12,777 nucleotides of DNA from Deinococcus sp. GTDB taxonomy: Bacteria > Deinococcota > Deinococci > Deinococcales > Deinococcaceae. Location of the stretch: positions 1-12,777 of the forward strand of contig JAGLBK010000065.1 in the NCBI GenBank assembly GCA_018260275.1, written 5' to 3'. A program made the position numbers and the translations under genes. The notes below the pieces were generated by a model, which saw only the letters and a list, made by a program, of their open reading frames with translations, made no database searches and was not told the origin of the DNA. Positions 6,216 through 12,777 of the stretch are shown in pieces; the stretch's first letter is position 1, and each line of letters opens with the position of its first letter.

Positions 6216-6686
6216 TCAGGACTCGGTAATTTCGGCCCGTTGTTCGGCCTCAACCGTCTTCGGCTGGGTGGGCTGGCCGCCGCTCCGCACCGTGATGCTG
6301 CGCTTCTGGGCCGCCTCGCTGCGGGGCACGTGAATGGTCAGGCTGCCATTGTCGAAGTCGGCCTCGACCTTGCTCAGGTCGTACTTGGCGGGCACGCTGA
6401 AGGTTCGCACGAAGGTGCCGTAAGCACGCTCGACGCGGTGGGCGGTCTTGCCTTCTGCGCGGCTGTATTTGCGCTCGGCCTGCACGGTCAGGGTGTTGTT
6501 CTCGGCCTCGATCTGAAGCTGGCTGGGCGAAATGCCGGGCAGGTCCAGCGTCAGCTCCAGCCCTTTTTCGTCCTCGTGAATGTCCACGGGCGGCGAAAAC
6601 CGGGTCACGCCTTGGCCGCCGCTGTAGGCACGGTCCATGCGCTGAGTCAGTTCTTCGATATCGCGGAAAGGATCAAATCGCATCAT
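6216..6686 (-). CDS. Small heat-shock protein, Hsp20/alpha-crystallin family
   Basis: The 156-residue protein is an ATP-independent holdase chaperone that binds unfolding proteins and normally forms large cytoplasmic oligomers. The alpha-crystallin domain covers about 32-122. It starts at SPPVDIHEDEKGLELTLDLPG (31-51) and ends with the family signature ADFDNGSLTIHVPR (109-122). ITV at 131-133 matches the C-terminal I-x-I/V motif used in assembly. The ATG at 6684-6686 follows a strong AGGAGGA. A good promoter (TTGACA, 17 bases, TACCAT) lies upstream, with an inverted repeat in the leader, and a terminator follows the stop, so the gene stands alone. A role in heat or oxidative stress is inferred from the family. 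Confidence 0.95.
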   Translation of the reverse strand: MMRFDPFRDIEELTQRMDRAYSGGQGVTRFSPPVDIHEDEKGLELTLDLPGISPSQLQIEAENNTLTVQAERKYSRAEGKTAHRVERAYGTFVRTFSVPAKYDLSKVEADFDNGSLTIHVPRSEAAQKRSITVRSGGQPTQPKTVEAEQRAEITES

Positions 6687-6712
6687 GGGAAAGTCCTCCT
6701 GAAAACGGAACT

Positions 6713-6729
6713 TGAGTGCCTTACACTCA
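6713..6729 (-). promoter_or_regulatory. Inverted repeat in the Hsp20 5' leader, possible operator
   Basis: TGAGTG (6713-6718) and CACTCA (6724-6729) are inverted copies five bases apart, just downstream of the expected transcription start. A further ACTCAG-like half-site occurs near the promoter spacer (GAGT, 6751-6754). It could bind a repressor or fold as an mRNA hairpin. It does not resemble the CIRCE element. Confidence 0.4.
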
Positions 6730-6738
6730 GATGCCTAT

Positions 6739-6767
6739 ATGGTAAAACCTGAGTCTAATCATGTCAA
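6739..6767 (-). promoter_or_regulatory. Housekeeping-type promoter for the Hsp20 gene
   Basis: On the minus strand TTGACA (complement of 6762-6767) and TACCAT (complement of 6739-6744) are separated by exactly 17 bases, a near-consensus sigma-A promoter. Transcription would begin near 6732, giving a leader of about 45 bases. Confidence 0.75.
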
Positions 6768-6833
6768 GTTTAGTGAGGCTTAAAGGTCATGCCATCAAAG
6801 CCGTGGGGCTGTTCCGCAGACCTGTGCCTCGCC

Positions 6834-6842
6834 TGCTAGACT
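6834..6842 (+). promoter_or_regulatory. Extended -10 promoter of the pyr operon
   Basis: TGCTAGACT carries an extended -10 (TGn) and TAGACT. The -35 region is weak (TTCCGC at 6812-6817, 19 bases away). It is the best promoter candidate ahead of the pyr leader, which would start near 6849 and run about 165 bases to pyrR. Confidence 0.55.
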
Positions 6843-6882
6843 GACGGGCGGCAAGGGGGAAGTGCCCCCCAGCCTTTCTCTG

Positions 6883-6900
6883 GCGGGCCTGTGAGCCTGC
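6883..6900 (+). promoter_or_regulatory. PyrR-binding hairpin in the pyr leader RNA
   Basis: GCGGGC (6883-6888) pairs with GCCUGC (6895-6900) around the hexaloop CUGUGA (6889-6894). PyrR-binding loops share the hexaloop CNGNGA, which this matches, and the changes in the upper stem keep base pairing. A second sequence, CCCGTGAGGC at 6907-6916, fits the linear consensus CCNGNGAGGY but has only a three-pair stem; it lies just ahead of the leader ribosome-binding site. UMP-bound PyrR is expected to bind one of these and lower expression. PyrR is encoded just downstream, which supports the call. Confidence 0.65.
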
Positions 6901-6932
6901 GACGGCCCCGTGAGGCACGAGAAGGAGCAACT

Positions 6933-7012
6933 ATGCGAGAACATTCAGTGAACCGTCAGCGTGTGCTGGACGGTCTTTTTTTGGTGCCGCTCTTGGTTGG
7001 CTGGAGGAGCGC

Positions 7013-7016
<4 letters not shown>
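6933..7016 (+). CDS. 27-residue pyr leader peptide overlapping the terminator
   Basis: An ATG at 6933 follows AAGGAG (6922-6927) at five bases, a strong ribosome-binding site. The frame runs 27 codons (MREHSVNRQRVLDGLFLV...) and its TGA at 7014-7016 overlaps the pyrR ATG at 7013. The frame passes straight through the terminator hairpin and T-run, which it encodes as GLFL. A ribosome entering here would cover or melt the terminator's left arm, only 19 bases from the start codon. Translation would thus favour read-through, and reduced translation would favour termination. This recalls coupled attenuation in the E. coli pyrBI leader and the model described for Thermus pyr genes. The peptide itself probably has no function. 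Confidence 0.68.
6952..6982 (+). terminator. Attenuator terminator ahead of pyrR
   Basis: ACCGTC (6952-6957) pairs with GACGGT (6969-6974), extended inward by AGC/GCT with one bulged G, followed by C and seven T (6976-6982). The left arm (CCGTC) can also pair with GACGG at 6901-6905, directly next to the PyrR hairpin, giving a possible antiterminator. It precedes pyrR, so it acts as a regulated attenuator. Confidence 0.85.
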
Positions 7017-7560
<544 letters not shown>

Positions 7561-7564
<4 letters not shown>

Positions 7565-8499
7565 CCGCTGGCCCGCGCCCCCGCCACCTGCTGGACTTTC
7601 AGGACTGGACGCCTGAGCGCCTGAACGCGCTGCTCGACAACGCCGAAACCATGCTTCAGGTGCTCGACCGCCCGGTGAAAAAGGTTCCGGCGCTGCAAGG
7701 ACTGACTGTCTGCACCGCGTTTTTTGAAAACAGCACCCGCACCCGCACCAGCTTTGAACTGGCGGCCCGCCGCATGAGCGCCGACGTGGTCAGCTTCGCT
7801 GCGGGCAGCAGCAGCGTCAGCAAGGGCGAGAGCCTGCGCGACACTATCGAAGTGCTGACCGCCTATAAGGTCGACGCTTACGTCGTGCGCCACCACGCCG
7901 CTGGAGCCGCCCACCTGGTCGCCAAATACAGCGGCAAACCCGTGATCAATGCGGGCGACGGACGCCGCGCCCACCCAACCCAGGCCCTGCTGGACGCCTT
8001 TACTGTTCGGCAGGAATACGGCGATCTGAGCGGCAAAAAAGTGACGATCATCGGGGACGTGCGCCACAGCCGGGTGGCCCGCAGTAACGCCGAATTGCTG
8101 CCCAAACTGGGCGCGGAAGTGGTGCTGTGCGGCCCCGCCACGCTGCTCCCCGAGGGGCTCGCTGCGCTGCCGGGCGTGACCCTGACCACCGACCCCCGCC
8201 AGGCTGTAAAAGGCGCACACGCCGTCATGGCGCTGAGATTGCAGCAGGAGCGCATGAACGGCGGTTACCTCGCTAGTTTGCAGGAGTATGCCGACACCTA
8301 TCAGGTCAACGAAGGGCTGATGCAGCACGCCGAAAGCGGCGCGATTGTGCTGCATCCTGGCCCCATGAACCGTGACCTGGAAATCAGCAGTGAGGCAGCA
8401 GACGGCCCGCGCAGCCGCATTCTGAAACAGGTCGAAAACGGTCAGGCCGTGCGGATGAGTGTGCTGTATCACCTGCTGGTCGGGCGGGATCAGGCTTGA
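7561..8499 (+). CDS. pyrB: Aspartate carbamoyltransferase catalytic subunit
   Basis: The 312-residue enzyme joins carbamoyl phosphate and aspartate to form carbamoyl aspartate, the second step of pyrimidine synthesis. Carbamoyl phosphate binding is shown by ENSTRTRTSFE (56-66), SKGES (87-91) and HPTQALLDAFT (138-148). The aspartate domain has GDVRHSRVARSN (165-176) and HPGPMNR (265-271). The length is normal for a PyrB chain. No pyrI regulatory subunit gene is in the window, so control may be mainly through PyrR. The ATG overlaps the pyrR stop by four bases and has GGAGG upstream. The stop overlaps the TTG start of the next gene. Confidence 0.97.
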
Positions 8500-8900
8500 A
8501 ACGGAGCCTCGCGTTCCCTCTGATTTTACTTTGCGGCTGCAAATCCAACGCGGACCAGCAGCCCGTGACGGTTCGTCCACCAGGGCCGCCAGCCATGCTG
8601 GGTCGGCACGTGACGCCCGCTTTTACTGAAGTCAGCGCCTACGTGAGGATGGTCGAGGCGAGTGCGGCGCAGGCCTTTGTCAATGGTGGCCAGCGCCCTT
8701 TCACGGCTCCTTGTGACCATCCGGCCATTGACATTTCCATGCGTCCCGAACGCAATACGGTTGAAAGTTGCTCCGTCAGAGTGACGGCGCTAGACCATAT
8801 TGAACTGGCCGCCAAGATCAGCAACGGCTGGCTGATTGTCAGTGACTCGCAGGGAACGCGCCGGGTCAAAGCCGCTGAGTTTCCCGACCTGAGGCCCTAA
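8496..8900 (+). CDS. Predicted lipoprotein in the pyr operon (copy 1)
   Basis: The 134-residue product starts MKRSLAFPLILLCGC, a short lipoprotein signal with Cys15 as the likely lipid-bearing residue, so it is probably attached to a membrane facing outward. The globular part (about 48-130) is related to the next gene's product: both share YVRxV near the start, a PC...C pair (Cys73 and Cys92) 19 residues apart, and SDxxGxRRV before the end. The cysteine pair probably forms a disulfide. Pilin head domains can have a similar cysteine layout, but that is speculative. The TTG start overlaps the pyrB stop (TTGA), so it is likely translated by coupling. I do not recognise a known family, and no role in pyrimidine synthesis is evident. 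Confidence 0.75.
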   Translation: MKRSLAFPLILLCGCKSNADQQPVTVRPPGPPAMLGRHVTPAFTEVSAYVRMVEASAAQAFVNGGQRPFTAPCDHPAIDISMRPERNTVESCSVRVTALDHIELAAKISNGWLIVSDSQGTRRVKAAEFPDLRP

Positions 8901-8906
8901 GACGAA

Positions 8907-9254
8907 ATGAAACGCCTGGTGACTCTCTGTTTACTTCTGCTCACCGCCTGCAAGCGTGAAGGCACCGCCCAGTCTGCCGAGGCCGAGGCGCTGGATTACG
9001 TGCGCCTGGTCAGCGTGGCCGCCAGCAACGCCTACACCGAAACCGGCCAACCGCTTCCGGCCACGCCCTGCACCGACCCACTGTTCGGCATGAAAAAGAC
9101 CACCAAGTTCCTGAAGCTAGAACGCTGCGTGGTCCGGTACGACTCCGACCAGTCGTACACCGTCGCGGCCCTGTTCAATAAGGATTTGGCCGTGCTCAGC
9201 GACGTGAACGGGGCGCGGCGCGTGAACGTAGATGAATTGCCAGAGGTGAATTAA
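8907..9254 (+). CDS. Predicted lipoprotein in the pyr operon (copy 2)
   Basis: The 115-residue product begins MKRLVTLCLLLLTACKRE, with lipobox LTAC and lipid-bearing Cys15. Its body resembles the preceding protein: YVRLV (31-35), the cysteine pair Cys55 and Cys74 at the same 19-residue spacing, VAALF and SDVNGARRV (98-106). The two genes thus look like diverged tandem duplicates. This copy lacks about 18 residues of linker after the lipid anchor. It starts six bases after the previous stop without a strong ribosome-binding site, and its stop overlaps the next start by one base (TAATG). Function unknown; it is probably anchored outside the cytoplasm. Confidence 0.78.
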   Translation: MKRLVTLCLLLLTACKREGTAQSAEAEALDYVRLVSVAASNAYTETGQPLPATPCTDPLFGMKKTTKFLKLERCVVRYDSDQSYTVAALFNKDLAVLSDVNGARRVNVDELPEVN

Positions 9255-9871
9255 TGCAGCGGGCGCTGATGCTGGGGCTTTTGGTGTCGAATGGGTGGGC
9301 GGGGGCGTGTGACCTTATGCCGAACTTGCATGACGCTTTGACATGGGAATTTCAGCAGGAATGGGGGCCATGTCCAGCCGCCTACACTACACCGAATCGC
9401 CAGTGTATGACCCTGAAGGAACCGCCAATACAAATCCGGAAGCGTCTGTCAGAGTATGCGAGTTGGCCGGGTGCCGACCGTTACGAATGGCACTATGGCG
9501 ACCTTCAGCGGGGGCAATTTTATGACCACTATGACGTCAGCATCAAGCCTCTGAAAACGGGTAGCCTAGCCATCTTGCGAGAGGAAACCGGGCCTATCGT
9601 TGAGCTAGCTCGGAACCTTGGCCTACTGTATGAGCGTACTTATAGAACAACGGATAAAAAAGCAATTTGCACTATACCCAAAGAACTTACAGACGTCCTG
9701 AAGACCTGCCAGATCAAGCAGATATCTCGCCAAGGAAGCCTGCTCACTGCTCTTGACCTCAGTTTCACCATGGGGTTTGGCAAGGTCATAGCACCCGAAG
9801 AAAAATATTTGTACTACCATTCGCCCATTTGTCCGGTCGTCGTTGTTGAACCCGTCCAGACGACCAGATAA
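9254..9871 (+). CDS. Secreted six-cysteine protein of unknown function
   Basis: The 205-residue product starts with a short signal-like segment (MQRALMLGLLVSNGWAGAC). Cleavage after Ala18 would leave Cys19 at the mature N-terminus, although the AGAC sequence is a poor lipobox. Cysteines are at 19, 40, 51, 139, 152 and 193, enough for three disulfides, fitting an extracytoplasmic protein. I do not recognise the family. The second half (about 9600-9870) is richer in A and T than the rest of the operon and uses rarer codons such as ATA, AGA and AAA runs, suggesting later acquisition or weak selection. AGAGGTG precedes the start, which overlaps the previous stop by one base. pyrC begins 11 bases after the stop. 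Confidence 0.7.
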   Translation: MQRALMLGLLVSNGWAGACDLMPNLHDALTWEFQQEWGPCPAAYTTPNRQCMTLKEPPIQIRKRLSEYASWPGADRYEWHYGDLQRGQFYDHYDVSIKPLKTGSLAILREETGPIVELARNLGLLYERTYRTTDKKAICTIPKELTDVLKTCQIKQISRQGSLLTALDLSFTMGFGKVIAPEEKYLYYHSPICPVVVVEPVQTTR

Positions 9872-9882
9872 GGAGTTTCCTT

Positions 9883-11136
9883 ATGACCCTAACCATCACC
9901 AATATCAAGCGCGTCGGCTCAGATAAAACCGAGTCGGTGACCATCGAAAACGGCCTGATTAAAGGCTGGAACCTACCCGCCGAGGGCCAAACCATCGACG
10001 GCCAGGGCGGTACGCTGGCCCCGGCCCTCATTGAGTTGCACGCCCACCTGCGCGAACCCGGCCAGACCGAGAAAGAAGACCTGGCGAGCGGCCTCGCGGC
10101 GGCGGCGGCGGGCGGCTACGGCACGGTGGTCTGTATGCCCAACACCCGCCCGGTGATTGATGATCCCGCGCTGGTTCGCAGTCTCATCGAAAAGGCGGAC
10201 GGCCTTGGTTTTGCCCGCCTGAAGCCTGCCGCCGCCGTGACCAGGGGCGAAAAAGGCGAACACCTGACCGAGATGAGCTACCTCAAGGACGCCGGGGCCG
10301 TGATGTTCACCGACGACGGCCTGACCAACGAAAACGCCCGCGTGCTGCGGCTGGGCATGGAGTACGCCCGCTCGCTCAACATGGTGATTTCGGTTCATGC
10401 CGAGGACGACGCGCTGCGGGCAGGCGGCGTGATGAACGAGGGGGCAGTGTCCGAGGAACTGGGTCTGCCAGGCAACCCGGCGGCGGCGGCGGCGGCCCGC
10501 GTGGCCCGCGACATGGAAATTGTCGCGCTGACTGGGGCGCGGCTCCATGTTCAGCACCTCTCTACGGCCCGCGAGCTGGACATTGTGCGCGACGCCAAAA
10601 GGCGCGGCTTGCCCGTCACCTGCGAGGTCTGCCCACATCACCTTGACCTGACCGACGAGAGCCTGCGTACCTTTGACGCCATGTACAAGGTCGCGCCGCC
10701 ACTGCGTACCCGCCAGGACGCCGACTACCTGCTGGAAGGGCTGCTCGACGGCTCGGTAGACTGTATTGCCACCGACCACGCGCCGCACACCCGCGCCGAG
10801 AAGGAGCGCGATCTGCTTGAAGCGCCCAGCGGCATCGCCTATATCGAGATCGCTTTCCCAATCATGTGGACCCGCTTTGGCGAGCGGCTGGGACTGGAAA
10901 AACTGCTTGACCTGATGACCGCTGGCCCCGCCCGCGTGATGGGCTGGCCCTTGCCCTCGCTGGAAGCCGGGTCGCCCGCCGATGTGGTGGTTCTCGACCT
11001 CGATACCGAGCGCGAAGTGAACCCCGCCGAGTTCAGGAGTAAGGCCAAATTTACGCCCTGGCAAGGGCAAATGCTGAAGGGCTGGCCGCTGCTGACCGTG
11101 GTGAACGGTAGAGTGGCTTACCGGCGCGAGCCGTAA
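9883..11136 (+). CDS. pyrC: Dihydroorotase
   Basis: The 417-residue enzyme cyclises carbamoyl aspartate to dihydroorotate, the third step of UMP synthesis. It is a class I zinc amidohydrolase. Metal and catalytic residues fall at the spacing known from class I enzymes: His53 and His55 (HAHLREPG), Asp145, His172 (VHAEDD), His225 (QHLST) and Asp298 (ATDHAPH). The residue two before the first histidine is Glu51 where the family pattern has Asp; it is not a metal ligand. The ATG has AAGGAG upstream (after the previous stop). In Thermus, pyrB and pyrC are also in one operon and their products are reported to associate. A strong hairpin follows the stop, ending the operon. Confidence 0.96.
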   Translation: MTLTITNIKRVGSDKTESVTIENGLIKGWNLPAEGQTIDGQGGTLAPALIELHAHLREPGQTEKEDLASGLAAAAAGGYGTVVCMPNTRPVIDDPALVRSLIEKADGLGFARLKPAAAVTRGEKGEHLTEMSYLKDAGAVMFTDDGLTNENARVLRLGMEYARSLNMVISVHAEDDALRAGGVMNEGAVSEELGLPGNPAAAAAARVARDMEIVALTGARLHVQHLSTARELDIVRDAKRRGLPVTCEVCPHHLDLTDESLRTFDAMYKVAPPLRTRQDADYLLEGLLDGSVDCIATDHAPHTRAEKERDLLEAPSGIAYIEIAFPIMWTRFGERLGLEKLLDLMTAGPARVMGWPLPSLEAGSPADVVVLDLDTEREVNPAEFRSKAKFTPWQGQMLKGWPLLTVVNGRVAYRREP

Positions 11137-11142
11137 ATCTGG

Positions 11143-11189
11143 CCAACACAGAGAGCCGAAGCGTACACAGCTCCGGCTCTCTGTGTTGG
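11143..11189. terminator. Perfect 16-bp hairpin between pyrC and the small acidic protein gene
   Basis: CCAACACAGAGAGCCG (11143-11158) is the exact complement of 11174-11189, around a 15-base loop with AGC/GCT that can extend pairing. It lies six bases after the pyrC stop and 17 bases past the minus-strand gene's stop, so it likely ends both transcripts. It lacks a T-run on either side, which is unusual for an intrinsic terminator. Confidence 0.65.
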
Positions 11190-11205
11190 TGGCTCAGTTG
11201 GTCGC

Positions 11206-11385
11206 TTAGCGTTCGTCGCGGGGGTCGGGCGTCTGCATCACGCGGGCCTGATCTTTTTCGTTCTGCTTGATCTTAGCGTCGTCGCCGTCGGCTCCCAGGC
11301 CAGGGTTGACCGTTTCGGGGGTGGCGTTGGGCAGGTCGCTACGGACGTTGCTGTCGGTGTTGGCGAGGTCTCCGGGGTCAGTCAT
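11206..11385 (-). CDS. Small acidic hydrophilic protein of 59 residues
   Basis: A 60-codon frame runs from the ATG (complement of 11383-11385) to TAA (11206-11208). It has a strong ribosome-binding site (GGAAAGGAGC) seven bases upstream. The product, MTDPGDLANTDSNV...., has 13 acidic and 7 basic residues, no hydrophobic stretch and no cysteines, so it is probably disordered and cytoplasmic. I do not recognise a family. The frame is supported by the ribosome-binding site, the convergent hairpin terminator and GC-rich codons like its neighbours. It stands alone; upstream (11386-11540) I see only non-coding sequence and no firm promoter. Confidence 0.65.
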   Translation of the reverse strand: MTDPGDLANTDSNVRSDLPNATPETVNPGLGADGDDAKIKQNEKDQARVMQTPDPRDER

Positions 11386-11540
11386 GGTGATGCTCCTTTC
11401 CCAGTGGGCTTTCAGGCTGTCACTTTTACCGTCACGCTGGGTGAGAAGACCTGCATCAATTGGTGGTCTTTAAGTAGCTCCCGGTTACAGTTACGCGTGT
11501 TCTTGGTCAGAACGGCACCCGTATGGGGCCTGCCCGCCCG

Positions 11541-11593
11541 CTCGGCATAAAAAGGCCATGTTGTTTGTGGCCTTTTTATGCAAACTGCTTTAG
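11541..11593 (-). repeat. Dispersed terminator-type repeat, copy 2
   Basis: Read on the minus strand the segment is CTAAAGCAGTTTGCATAAAA... to ...ATGCCGAG, matching the copy at 4328-4379 in flanks and stem. The CTAA includes the stop codon of the CAP-domain gene. The loop AAACAAC is the exact reverse complement of the first copy's loop. Confidence 0.75.
11545..11581 (-). terminator. Hairpin terminator after the CAP-domain gene
   Basis: GCATAAAAAGGCCA (11545-11558) pairs perfectly with TGGCCTTTTTATGC (11568-11581) around a nine-base loop. A T-run occurs on the 3' arm in both directions, so it can terminate transcripts from either side. It lies eight bases after the gene's final stop. Confidence 0.8.
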
Positions 11594-12777
11594 TGCGTTC
11601 CGAAGTCCTGCACCCAGTAGGTGCTGTACTGGCTGCCAGGTACGGTCACGCCGCCCACGCCGATTTCCCTGAGGTCTGGGCTCATCAGGTTTTCACAGTG
11701 GCGGGGGCTGTTGATCCAGCCGGTCACTACCGCCTGTACGGAGGGGTATCCGGCGGCAATGTTTTCGGCAGCGGTATGCTAGGTGTAGCCTGCGGCCTTG
11801 ATACGGTCACTGAAGGTAAACCCACTGAGCGAGGTATGGTCGAAGTAATTCTGCTTGCCCATGTCGGTGGCGTGGTTGCGGGCCGCGTGTGCCAGCTGGT
11901 CGTTCCAGGTCAGGGGGGTGGTCGGGGCATAGACCGTTCCGCCGCAGTTGGCCCCTTTTGCCCGGACCTCGTTGGTCAGGCGCAGCACCTCAAGCTCGTC
12001 GGTATTCGCGGCGCGGTCGGTGCCTGCATACCACTGATATCCGCTGCTGGCAGGCGCCGTAACGGTGACTGGCAGGTCGATGGTCCGGGCCGTACCGTCT
12101 TGCATCGTAAAGATCAGGCCCACGTTGCCGCTACCCGCCGTGGTGCCTGCGCTGAGGCTGATCGCGCCGTTTTGCAGAGTGACGGCTGAAATCAGTGCTG
12201 AGGTCTGGGCAAGCGCCACCGCTTTGACCGGCCCGGTGTAGCCCAGGCTGGCCGAGCTTCCGGCGCTCAGGCTCAGGCTGCTCTGGGCCAGGGTCACGGT
12301 CTGGGGCGGCAGCGCCTGCACGGTAATGGTGCTGCTGGCGCGGCGGCTGGGGTCCTGCTGACTGGTGGCGGTCAGGGTCAGGACTCCGCTCGTGGCGCTG
12401 CTGGGCACCTGAAGCGTAACGCTGCCGTCACTGGCAGGATTGATCGTGGCGTTCAGCGACGCGCTGTTTCCGCTCAGGGCCCAGGTTACGCCCGTGTTGA
12501 AGGCCCCGGTGCCCTGCACACTTGCGGGCAGGGTGAGGCTACCCCCGGCCATGACCGTGGCGCTGCTGGGGCTGACATTGACACTGGACACTGTCGCCGC
12601 CTGTGCGCTGACAGTGACCGGCAGGGTGACTGCGTGCGTCACGCTGCCCATGACTCCAGTCAGCGTCATGCTGTACTGGCCCGCTGCGGCGCCGGATGTG
12701 TCTACATTCAAGCTCGTACCGATCACACTGGTCCTTAGCCCGGCGGGGCTGCTCGTGGCCGTCAGGGTGACTCCGCC
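11590..12777 (-). pseudogene. Ig-repeat plus CAP-domain secreted protein, interrupted by an amber codon, 5' end missing
   Basis: The frame is open from the window edge and runs to TAG at 11779-11781, then continues in the same frame for 62 residues to TAA at 11590-11592. The first part holds two to three Ig-like repeats of about 80 to 90 residues rich in S, T, A, V (one with SVNVSPSSATVMAGGS, typical of bacterial BIG2 folds). A CAP (SCP/PR-1-like) domain follows: LRLTNEVRA, LTWNDQLAHAARNHATDM, NYFDHTS and IKAAGYT. After the TAG come HTAAENIAAGYPS and GWINSPRHCENLMSP...IGVG, the second half of that domain. CAP homologues usually have Trp at the TAG site, so one TGG-to-TAG change explains it. 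Such proteins are usually secreted or surface-bound with unclear roles. GTG at 12724-12726 is an internal codon; the true start lies outside the window. Confidence 0.85.

Noticed and set aside
6855..6869. GGGGG/CCCCC hairpin early in the pyr leader
   Set aside because: It has no T-run and no match to a PyrR loop. It may help fold the leader, but nothing in the sequence assigns it a role.
9973..11070. Long minus-strand frame of 365 codons opposite pyrC
   Set aside because: It mirrors the codon pattern of pyrC, has no ribosome-binding site and encodes a His-, Gln- and Gly-rich composition typical of antisense shadows.
11578..12189. Plus-strand frame of 203 codons opposite the CAP-domain gene
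   Set aside because: The minus strand carries clear CAP and Ig-like motifs. This frame is open mainly because it is in codon register with that gene.

Overview
The window looks like a chromosomal segment from Deinococcus or a close relative (Deinococcota). The DNA is GC-rich. Several genes have a TANNNT-type -10 box only 5 to 8 bases before the ATG, the leaderless arrangement common in Deinococcus. A pyrR-pyrB-...-pyrC operon preceded by an attenuator recalls Deinococcus-Thermus. The genus is inferred from these traits, not from a database match.

Layout. Bases 1-74 are the left end of an IS5-type insertion sequence that cut off the C-terminus of a small membrane-protein gene (27-362, minus). 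Upstream of that gene on the same strand is a full ABC-F ATPase (415-2499). Next come a predicted secreted or anchored protein (2625-3221, plus), a four-helix membrane protein that seems to start at ACG (3273-3653), a minus-strand relic of a second ABC-F gene (3649-3810), and a membrane protein with a leaderless promoter (3844-4326) ending in a hairpin terminator. Then follow the tRNA uridine hydroxylase gene trhO (4589-5467), a histidine phosphatase (5512-6153), and a convergent Hsp20 gene (6216-6686, minus) with a strong promoter and its own terminator.

The core is a pyrimidine operon at about 6834-11189: an extended -10 promoter, a PyrR-type RNA hairpin, a 27-codon leader peptide running through a terminator and overlapping the pyrR start, then pyrR, pyrB, two related lipoprotein genes, a cysteine-containing secreted protein, and pyrC. 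Junctions overlap or nearly touch, so this reads as one transcription unit. PyrR and the leader would adjust expression to pyrimidine supply. PyrB and PyrC catalyse the second and third steps of UMP synthesis. The three exported proteins between them have no obvious role in that pathway.

The right end, on the minus strand, holds a small acidic protein (11206-11385) missed by a 60-residue cutoff and a large Ig-repeat plus CAP-domain protein (11590 to beyond the window) interrupted by an in-frame amber codon. Its terminator is a near copy of the one at 4340, with the same flanks but an inverted loop.

The most notable points are the two-part pyr leader, the exported genes inside the pyr operon, the loop-inverted terminator pair, and several signs of gene decay: the IS truncation, the ABC-F relic, the ATG-to-ACG start and the amber codon.
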